DNA of 64,000 nucleotides, from positions 102,394,278 to 102,458,277 of the forward strand of contig CP136069.1 of the NCBI GenBank assembly GCA_032622095.1, written 5' to 3'. The notes under the pieces were generated by a model that saw nothing but the letters and a program-made list of their open reading frames with translations, ran no database searches and was not told where the DNA came from. The stretch comes from Siphonodentalium dalli. Its lineage: Eukaryota > Mollusca > Scaphopoda > Gadilida > Siphonodentaliidae. This document shows positions 56,010 through 64,000 of the stretch, piece after piece. The position numbers and the translations under genes were made by a program. Positions within the stretch are counted from its first letter, which is position 1, and the number at the start of each line of letters is the position of its first letter.

Positions 56010-58100
56010 ATGTGTACCCATACCATGTATGGTACACATAATGCCGATGTCTGGATCAACCATCCGTCGTTCATCCATCTGTCTGTCCGTCCGTCTGTCG
56101 AGCCGTCTGTCCGTCCGTCTGTCCATCCGTCTGTCCATAGACACTTGCTATCTGATTCGATTACTCGAGTATTTTTTATCGGATCCAATTCAAATTTTAT
56201 GTACATGTTTATGATGACACACCCCTCACCTGTATAGTTTTTGGTATCGATCGGTTAATCGGTTTAGAAATGTTTAACACTTTCCATCCATACCTGGTCA
56301 TGTTCTATCCAATTCCATAACTTAAGTATTTTTTGTCCGATTGTGTTCATATTTGATATATAGGTTTATAATGACACACCTCTCAGCTGTATAGTTTTTG
56401 GTATCGATTGGTTGATCGGTTTAGAAAATAATTAACCCTGCACACAAATGCTATCTGATGCATCTATTAAATAAGTCCAACAATTTTCTTCTGATATGCG
56501 TCATATTTCTTACCTAGGTTTATCTTTAATAGCACGTTCTCTATCTGTATGGTTTTTGGTATCATTTAGTTAACCCTTTCTACTCTTGTTTTTAATTAGA
56601 ATTAATCCAAACTGTGATGACTTAAATATTTTTCATCTGATCAGCACCATACATATGGTACATATGGTCCTCACCCCGAAATACAGATCAGGTTCGAATT
56701 TGAGTTTGATCTGGTATATTTTAACAGATTAATGGCCATTTAAAATTAAAGTGACTGATAATGTAATTTTATAATGCCTGCACTGTGAGAAGAGAAGATA
56801 TCACATAACACAGAGTGTGTTATTGGCAATGTTTTAGCTGGACACCAGATAGAGATAAATAACATGCTCTGGCAGAGTCTGTTGATAAACCTGTCAAAAA
56901 TGATTGATTGCTCTGGCTAGTTCTGCTTTTCTGTGCAACATTAAGTTAACCCCTTTGTTGTAATAGGTTCATGACATTAGGGACTGACTTATTGTATGGG
57001 TTTTGCTAAATCCAATGACATGCTTTTTATAGACTTTTTTGTGTTTATCAGTTTATAAGTTTGGGTAAGATTAACCACATTCTATCCGATTTCATAACTC
57101 AAATATTTCTATTGATTATAGTTCTTGGCATAGTTTATGATAACACAGCCCTAACCTGCATAGTGAGGGTCATTTGGTTTATTCAAATTATTTGCTTAAA
57201 AATATTAACATCCTCCACCAATCCTGTTGACACAATGTGATAACTAGATATTTTTCACATGATCACTATATAAATAATTGCATCCATGTTAATGATACAT
57301 TCTTCACCTGTATAGATTTTGGTATCGATTGGTTTGAAGATATTAACCATAACTTTAATTAAATTTCCGCTGTTTAATACATACATTATATATTTCCAAT
57401 GTTCACCTTAGAAGAAAATTAACCCACCCCATTTCATGGTCATACAGTATGCTATCCAAAGTAATGAATCTAATATTTTCAATCTGACCAATCTCATACT
57501 AGTACCTCTAGCTATCTGAAAATTCAGCATTAAAACATTCTATATCCAATCATTATCAATCATTTACATCCTTCACTTGTATAGTTGTTCAGGTATTGAT
57601 TGTTTTTGAATGGGAAATATTAACCCTTTTCTCCCATCTAAATGATCCCATGAATTTTTATTATGCAGCTAACACAAAACATAACAATAATAAAAAAACA
57701 CATATGTTATGTCTCACATTCCAATGTGATAAGCAAATAAATGAAGTTGCTATGATGTTTATCTACTTAATATCTTAACTACATTGTATTTTGTCTTTAA
57801 CTGTTATGGTGCTTCTTTCTGACTATGGATTGAGCTTAATTAGCTTTATCACTCTATAAGACATATCTGGTTGAAATCGAATGCCACATCCATGTTCCTA
57901 TTGTGCTTATGTGAGCAAGGTGCCCAGTATTAAAGTCTGATTCCACTTGTGACCTTATTAATAGTAAGGTGTGAATTGTTGAAACTTTTGCACTCATGAA
58001 GAGGTTGGTGTAAGCATTTATTAAAATAGCTAATCGGTATCGCCAAGGTATGGGTTAAACATCTGCCGATCGTGATCGGTCTCTCACGATCGGCCTCTCG
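56010..58100 (+). mobile_element. Pearl/HINE-like element, family B, copy 3, inside the LINE
   Basis: Starts ATGTGTACCCATACC..GGTACACATAATG directly after five T's of the LINE and ends GATCGGCCTCTCG before TTC. It contains a CTGTCCGTCCGTC run (56080-56130) and many ~165-bp core repeats: 'gtatagtttttggtatcgat(c/t)ggtt' at 56235, 56390, 57315 with variants near 56545 and 57580. Towards the end comes GCTAATCGGTATCGCCAAGG..GGGTTAAACATCTGCC. Insertion between T and T without a target duplication fits Helentron-type rolling-circle elements. No Rep/helicase. Confidence 0.78.
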
Positions 58101-58345
58101 TTCAAAATCTAATATTGTTATCATTCCTGGTAGATCATTCTGCTCACATTTTTGAATTAGGTCAAAGATCAGTCTTGTTGCCTCCCAAATATATCACCCT
58201 GACATGAACCCAAGCTGAGTACAACTTATAAGTTTTTCTAGATATTTTTTCATTCTATTGGCAATAACTGCTGATGCTATATTAGTGTCTACGTTAAGGA
58301 GCGAGATGGATCGCCAGTTTTTCAGGTTACACCCATGACACGAAC
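58101..58345 (-). pseudogene. LINE ORF2 reverse transcriptase, fingers part
   Basis: Minus strand: KNWRSISLLNVDTNIASAVI, then KKYLEKLISCTQLGFMSG, then EATRLIFDLIQKCEQNDLPG and ILDFE ending exactly at the insertion. These are RT motifs 1-2 of L1-like elements, continuous with KAFDS at 56004 once the insertion is ignored. One stop lies near 58192. Confidence 0.88.
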
Positions 58346-58431
58346 ATTGTGTTAAAACGCTATACCCGTCTGTATAGAGCACTGAAGGGGTAGCCACCCC
58401 ACTAGAGTTAATTGGTATTAACAAGAGGTAA

Positions 58432-59560
58432 TTACACTGACTGCCCGGTCTCTGCTATAATAATTGTCAACAGCGGTTCTGTTTGTGAATGGTATTGACC
58501 ACAGCATGGTGTTATAATTTCCACATGATTTATATAATTATTTTTCATGTATCTTGAGTGTTTATTTAATATTTGGACGAGGTGTTTTATATGCAGTTCG
58601 GAGGTTGTTTTTTTTTCAAACGAAATTGAATCTCTTTTGTTTTTCACGTTGGTATCTCCCACGATATCTGCCATGTACTAACTGTAAATTATTAGAACGT
58701 GGTCATATACCTCAGTTTAACTAAACTAACAGATTGTACACAATATTATACTTGAAAGATACAACATTACACAGTCACGGTAGGTTACAGTTATTTATAC
58801 AACCGGCTTGACATTCAAGTTAGATCCTCTTTTCGTGCATGCAACAACAACTGCCAATTTAAAGTCACCCGAAATACATTGTCATGTTACTAGTATGTAA
58901 AAGCTGTTTTGTTAAGAAAAATATCCAACAATTAAATAGTGTGTATATGCACATGTAATTGAAAATAGCTTGTTCATTCAGACTTAGATTGAAACCCATG
59001 GTCATAAGACGGGCGCTCGAATTTTTATAGTGGAGGTCTTTGTTCACGAAAGTGCCCGAATATTATGTGATTTATATTTTTTGTATTTATTTCATATAAT
59101 GCACACGTATGTAAATTAATCGACAGCAATATTTATCAGTGACTATTCTCTTTATGTGAACTATGTTACTGCCAATATAACAAAAATACTAGATGCCAAT
59201 GTCTGCACAGTCTATTCCTATGATCAAAGTCTATCGTTACAGCTGTTTCCCATGTAGCCATTTTAGACAAGCTATTTCGTAAACACCTTATCAGAAATTA
59301 ACAAACGCTCTTTATTGACCATACTCGAGAAACATCCGGAAATATCAATGATAAAGCAATCCAGATTTATTTACCGTTTTAATTAATCTTTTACAAAAAA
59401 AAAGTGCAAGATAATTTACAATCATTAGTCAATAAGTTTGAGCAATAATTATCACGTTTCTCCATGTAAATTTCATCAATGATTATGTCTCGAAAAAAAA
59501 TCATCGAAAAAGACATACCTAGAACAGGAACGATGCAACAATTACATATATAATAATTAC
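58432..59560. other. No gene called
   Basis: An 80-codon minus frame (58674-58432) is Lys/Asn/Ile-rich with no domain recognised and sits just upstream of the LINE break; it is left unassigned. The rest is AT-rich with nothing recognised. Confidence 0.4.
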
Positions 59561-59564
59561 CCGC

Positions 59565-61095
59565 AATTAACATTCTCCGTTCAAACTTTATACTCAAATA
59601 TTTCTATAGTGGGGTCGATACCCCTCGCTAGTAATTTGATATATATGACATGTTACCGACGTCGGATCGTCATAAATTTGGTATTGCTAAATCGGCAAAT
59701 GACTCATATTGCACCATGCAAATGTTTTCTGTTAAAAATGTTTATAGTAGTCTCACAAAATGTTCCCGAACACAACCCGTAATAAACATTATCCGTTCAA
59801 ACTGTATATACTCAAATATTTCTAGTGGGGTCGATACCTCTCGGTAGTAATTTGATCTATATGACATGTTCCCGGCGTCCAATCATCATAAATTTGGTAC
59901 TGCTAAATCGGCAAATGACTCACCATGCAAAAGTTTTTCGTTAAAAATGTTTATAGTAATCTCACAAAATGTTCCTGAACACAGCCCGATAAAGTGCGCC
60001 GACCACTACCCATAATAAACATTATCCGTTCAAACTCAAATATTCTAGTGGGGTCGATACCCTCGGTAGTAATTTGATCTATGTGACATGTTCCCGACGA
60101 CCAATCGTCATAAATTTGGTACTGCTAAATCGGCAAATGATTCATCTTGCACCATGCAAAAATTTTCCGTTAAAAATGTTTATAGTAATCTCACAAAATG
60201 TCCCCGAACACAGCCCGTAATAAACATTTTCCGTTCAAACTGTATACTCAAATATTTCTAGTAGGGTCGATACCCCTCGGTAGTAATTTGATCTATATGA
60301 CATGTTCCCGACGTCCAATCATCATAAATTTGGTACTGCTAAATCGGCAAATGACGCATCTTGCGGCATGCAAACAAAATTTCCTTTAAAAATGTTTATA
60401 GTAATCTCACAAAATGTTCCCGAACACAGCCCGTAATAAACATTTTCCGTTCAAACTGTATACTCAAATATTTCTAGTGGGGTCGATACCCCTCGGTAGT
60501 AATTTGATCTATATGACATGTTCCCGACGTCCAATCGTCATAAATTTGGTACTGCTAAATCGGCAAATGACTCACCTTGCACCATGCAAAAATTTTCCGT
60601 TAAAAATGTTTATAGTAATCTCACAAAATCTTCCCGAACACAGCCCTATAAAGCGCGCCGACCACTACCCGTAATAAACATTTTCCGTTCAAATTGTATA
60701 CTCAAATATTTCTAGTGGGGTCGATACCCCTCGGTAGTAATTTGATCTATATGACATGTTCCCGACGTCCAATTGTCATAAATTTGGTACTGCTAAATCG
60801 GCAAATGATGCATCTTGCGGCATGCAAAAATTTTCTGTTAAAAATGTTTATAGTAATCTCATAAAATGTTTCCGAACACAGCCCGTAATAAACTTTTTCC
60901 GTTCAAACTGTATACTCAAATATTTCTAGTGGGGTCGATACCCCTCGGTAGTAATTTGATCTATATGACATGTTCCCAAATAATTCTAGTGGGGTCGATA
61001 CCCCTCGGTAGTAATTTGATCTATATGACATGTTCCCGACGCCAAATCGTCATAAATTTGGTACTGCTAAATCGGCAAATGACTCATGGATTCCC
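59565..61095. repeat. Tandem array, ~215-bp unit (238-bp variant), ~7 copies
   Basis: GGGGTCGATACCCCTCGGTA recurs at 59611, 59827, 60050, 60263, 60479, 60717, 60931 and 60991. Most periods are 213-216 bp; two are longer (223, 238) because of an extra block including TATAAAGCGCGCCGACCACT. The last step (60 bp) is a partial duplication. Each unit contains CGTCATAAATTTGGTACTGC and CAAAATGTTCCCGAACACAG. The GGGGTCGATACCCC core is itself palindromic. Plus-strand frames in the array are repeats of each other, not genes. Confidence 0.92.
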
Positions 61096-62060
61096 ATTGA
61101 TTAATTTACACGAATGTTTGGATAATATATTACGTACGTGATCTTCTCAAAATATATACAGCTTATTACTATGGGATAACCTAGATACATATATACTAGA
61201 CGACACATTTGGTAATTTGCAATATGTTTAATGGATTATTTGTAACATTTTCATTATGGTATACTATATGCTGATACTTATATATCGATACCCAATTACC
61301 GGCCAACACCTTGAGATACATTCACTGTACATCCAGCAAAAAAATGAAGGACAAATAATTACCGCCATTGTCAACAATTATCAGGACAATACACGCGAAA
61401 ACAAAATCGTCAAATGAACGGAATAGTATTATTATATAAGAAAACAACGTCTTCGAACATTTCTGAAAACGAACGCATGAACTTAGAACAGAAATAACAC
61501 TAACATATACATTTTGCTCACCTGGAAAAAGCATACTACATGCATAACTCTACATTTTATTTTAAATTCTGTTTCCATATCTTTATTAAAGATATATTTT
61601 TGACATTATATCTACTCAGTATCTTATTTAAATTCAGGCATTCTATAAGTCACAAAAATAACACACACAACAGCCTGTGTGTGTAATTGTACTTGCCGTC
61701 TGCAGTATCGAGATTCTTAATCCCATTATGTAATCGATGGCAATGATCAACCCATGCATTATCGAGACATACTTCTAACTACTCGTTATGTAATTATGAC
61801 AATACCCAGCCCATTGTTTGGCGGTCTCTTTGTAGATTGGGTCCCTCTTTGCTTGGATGAATTATAATCAGTACAACGACGATATGACTTTTTGTGCTAT
61901 AATATTAACACGAAAACTAAACCTCGACCAAAAAGAGTCCATAACAACTTACGATACAATATTTTCACTTTATTTTTCACATAGCTCAGTCAGTGTAGCT
62001 AATTGTTTTCCATGGGTAGACGTGCATATATAAAACAATGAACTACCGTAAACGGCAAAT
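61096..62060. other. No gene seen
   Basis: AT-rich DNA, short overlapping frames only. Confidence 0.5.
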
Positions 62061-62072
62061 ATTGTGCATGTT

Positions 62073-62146
62073 GTGCCGATGCATTATCTTATATATTGGA
62101 GGCGACCTATGGGTGACTCGCATATTTAGGAAAATTCATTGGCACG
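62073..62146. repeat. Diverged relative of the 6.5-kb hairpin
   Basis: GTGCCGATGCATTATCTTAT..GGCGACCTATGGGTGACTCG..AATTCATTGGCAC matches the hairpin and loop of 6481-6550 with several changes. It retains the pairing ends GTGCC/GGCAC but lacks CCCTTT ends and TTAA flanks. Confidence 0.6.
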
Positions 62147-62230
62147 GGGTTTTTGCAGAATAATCTTTTAAAATATATAAAAAGATAAATTCAACAAGTT
62201 TTTTTTGTCATAAATGTTGCATTTAAAGAT

Positions 62231-62476
62231 ACGGGCAGTGTTGGCGGTGGGTATGCTGTTAAAATATTCACCTCCGTCAAAAACCGCCATAAACAGAAGG
62301 AATAGTGAGATATAGACAGACTCTGTTCTTATGCCAATCAGAAATATGGCATAGACAGTATGTTATTGTCAATCTTCCCTCTTTGTTATGTAACCAAACG
62401 CGCAAAAAACGTTACGTTTCCTGGCTTTTTTTTAGATCCGGATATGGCATAAAGAGCGTTATTTGTTACTGTTTCC
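62231..62476. mobile_element. 440-bp TIR element, copy 2, truncated
   Basis: ACGGGCAGTGTTGGCGGTGG onward matches 4381-4625 collinearly, including AAAATATTCACCTC.GTCAAA, GTATGTTATTGTCAA and AGATCCGGATAT, then diverges after TTGTTACTGTTT. The right end is not present. The shared left flank TTAAAGAT suggests that it belongs to the element. Confidence 0.78.
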
Positions 62477-62976
62477 TCAAATCCTCCTGGGCGTTTCGAG
62501 ACCGAACTCCTTATTGAATCACAACAAGCCCAGTCTATTGTTGAATTTATTGTAACTTAGAAGCGTTAACCCGCAAATGTTTGACCGATTTGTTCTGACA
62601 AAAGTTACCACTCCTGTGAGTCTGACCATTCACGACTCGTGTCATTTAAACCCTTATTCGCGCCCATCTATACATTCATCTCCATTTCAGCGCACCACTC
62701 CAGGCTCGCTCAGCAGCATCATCAACACAAACATTAAAGGGACACATCGGGACTCCCCCATACCCCGTATTAAAGCTTGTGGGCTCTTCCCCATACAACA
62801 ATCAATTCAACTCAACTTTTGCCGTGTTCAGACATGACGTTTTTCTATGTTCATTATCCTCAAACAACAACCGAGGGGTGAAGGAGAAGATCTCTTGATC
62901 TTTTCGACCATCCCAGGCGCTACATTAATATTTTCTCTCTCACTGTCGGCAATAAGTTTAGTATAATTTGTCGATC

Positions 62977-63082
62977 ATGGACCAGAATAAAAACGCTCTT
63001 TTAGGATCCAGCTACATCGAACGCCTAGCCGATTTTTTGTGGAGAAGCATCAACACACAGCAGCAATTCGTATTTAAATCAG
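62977..63082 (+). CDS. Possible first coding exon, SGNH-like start
   Basis: ATG at 62977 opens a 35-residue stretch that begins MDQNKNALLGSSYIERLADF and continues FLWRSINTQQQ. It runs into AAATCAG|GTATGT at 63082/63083, a strong splice-donor match. The LLGSSYIERL pattern resembles block I of SGNH/GDSL-like domains (hydrophobic-Gly-x-Ser-x-x-x-Arg) found in many expanded invertebrate genes, some linked to mobile elements. No following exon is recognised before 63610, where a transposon begins. The evidence is short; it could be chance or an exonic fragment of a decayed gene. Confidence 0.35.
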
Positions 63083-63609
63083 GTATGTCTAATAATCAAA
63101 TATTATAGTTTTTACAATAATTTCAACAATATTTGCATATTTCCACAAATGAACGGACAGGAGGTTGTCACAAAATAAAGAGCGTTGTTTCACATAATTA
63201 TGCGTATTTTTTTTTACTTTAAAAACTAAATGAATGTCAGGCTAGCAGTTAGTCATATATACAGACACATGTTTCACAAATTGAAGCAGCTCAATCAGTT
63301 CATTGTTCTTCAAAGGACCATTAGTATGCTACCGTCTATGTCGATCTGTCAATTGTCAAATGACCACTACACAATGCATTCTAAACACTTCCATTGATCT
63401 TTGCCGACAACCGGGAAATAAAAGACGACGTCATGGGTCTTTGATGTTAAGCCACCAAAGAGAGACAATGTAACTTTCAATTTATGGAAGACGTTTGATC
63501 TGGCACCCGATTCTGACTTTGAATAATTTCGACTGACTATGAAGTTTTTCAGAATGGATAAAGCACTACAACTCGTGTGTAAAAGCTACCGTTGACAGTT
63601 TCACGCTGA
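63083..63609. other. No gene seen (possible intron)
   Basis: AT-rich. If the exon at 62977 is real this would be intronic. ATAAAGAGCGTT at 63175 is also present in the 440-bp element (4646), perhaps a scrap of copy 2. Confidence 0.35.
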
Positions 63610-63613
63610 TTAA

Positions 63614-64000
63614 CCCTTTGAACCCTGACGCCCCACATTGATCGACACCCTGGCCCTGGGCTCCCAGTGGTATTTCTGCTTAAATTAGACAGTGTATAGT
63701 CGCATGGTGTTGATTATGTTCAAACTGTGACACAGGTCTGAAACTTTTCAGGTTAGTCCCCCATGGATCAGCGATCATTATAAGATCGCGAGACTTTGCC
63801 TCGCGGCAATTCCTTGGTAACGGTTGCTAGGCAACTACCCGGAATTGACTGGAAAATGTAAATATAGCTTATAGCATCGTTATTCAACCCCAGTGATTGC
63901 GTTTTTTGATACAGGTAATACCCTAACGTGAAATTTGAGATATACCTGACCAGAGTAGTGAACCAAATATCCCATTTATGGGTAGCAACGGTTGCTAAGC
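63614..64000 (-). mobile_element. TTAA element (piggyBac-like), second copy, partial
   Basis: TTAA at 63610-63613 followed by CCCTTTGAACCCTGACGCCC. Collinear with the inverse of 30745-30360: GCTCCCAGTGGTATTTC, ATGGATCAGCGATCATTATA, CGCGAGACTTTGCCTCGCGG and GCAACGGTTGCTAAGC. It runs off the window end. Confidence 0.88.

Larger units (their letters stand above)
53430..58345 (-). mobile_element. L1/Tx1-like non-LTR retrotransposon, 5'-truncated, split
   Basis: Minus-strand element. The A-rich 3' tail (read on plus as T-rich, 53425-53460) has AATAAA just inside it. 3' UTR ~53460-54246, ORF2 C-terminal part from 55998 to 54247, and the upstream RT part at 58101-58345 beyond an insertion (56010-58100). 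The 5' end is lost near 58330, where the LINE homology begins at KNWRSISLLN. Frameshifts and stops occur between the parts. Confidence 0.85.

Noticed and set aside
56001-56237. Ser/Val/Arg frames in the CTGTCCGTCCGTC run
   Set aside because: Simple tetranucleotide repeat translated in several frames; part of a pearl-like element.

Overview
This is a eukaryotic genomic window from an invertebrate, most likely a lophotrochozoan and probably a bivalve mollusc. It has no dense intron-less genes, no operons, and an AT-rich background. It is full of dispersed repeats built from a short hairpin, a GTCC/GTCT tetranucleotide run and ~150-bp core repeats, the architecture described for bivalve 'pearl'/HINE elements. 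No complete host gene is supported. The species is inferred from repeat style only.

Layout. 1-4 kb: a decaying minus-strand protein-coding remnant of unknown family. 4.4-9.6 kb: small transposons (a 440-bp TIR element, a 211-bp TTAA element with a perfect hairpin, a 1,365-bp element with 68-bp TIRs and a 9-bp target duplication) and pearl-like repeats. 14.8-16.4 kb: an element with TAA target duplication. 16.5-28.6 kb: a four-level nest. A pearl-like repeat is split by a ~2.5-kb palindromic element with a 15-bp target duplication. That element is split by an 8,765-bp TIR element with TTA duplication, which holds a 4.4-kb palindrome. 28.7-30.8 kb: a pearl-like repeat split by a 1,573-bp TTAA element.

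33.9-38.5 kb: a nearly complete but frameshifted DIRS-type retrotransposon with gag-like region, RT, RNase H, tyrosine recombinase, inverted ends and internal complementary region. 40.3-48.5 kb: two inverted copies of one ~0.4-0.65-kb repeat bracket a ~3.2-kb satellite (136-bp trimeric unit) and a GC-richer, broken gene joining a family-B DNA polymerase palm motif to an SF1-type helicase. This is the best candidate in the window for a poorly described self-replicating mobile element. 53.4-58.3 kb: a minus-strand L1/Tx1-like LINE cut inside its reverse transcriptase by a 2.1-kb pearl-like insertion. 59.6-61.1 kb: a ~215-bp tandem array. 62-64 kb: copies of the 4.4-kb and 29-kb repeat families and one possible small coding exon.

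The window is best read as a transposon graveyard. Repeats that serve as dated insertion targets let several element boundaries and target-site duplications be called exactly from the sequence alone.
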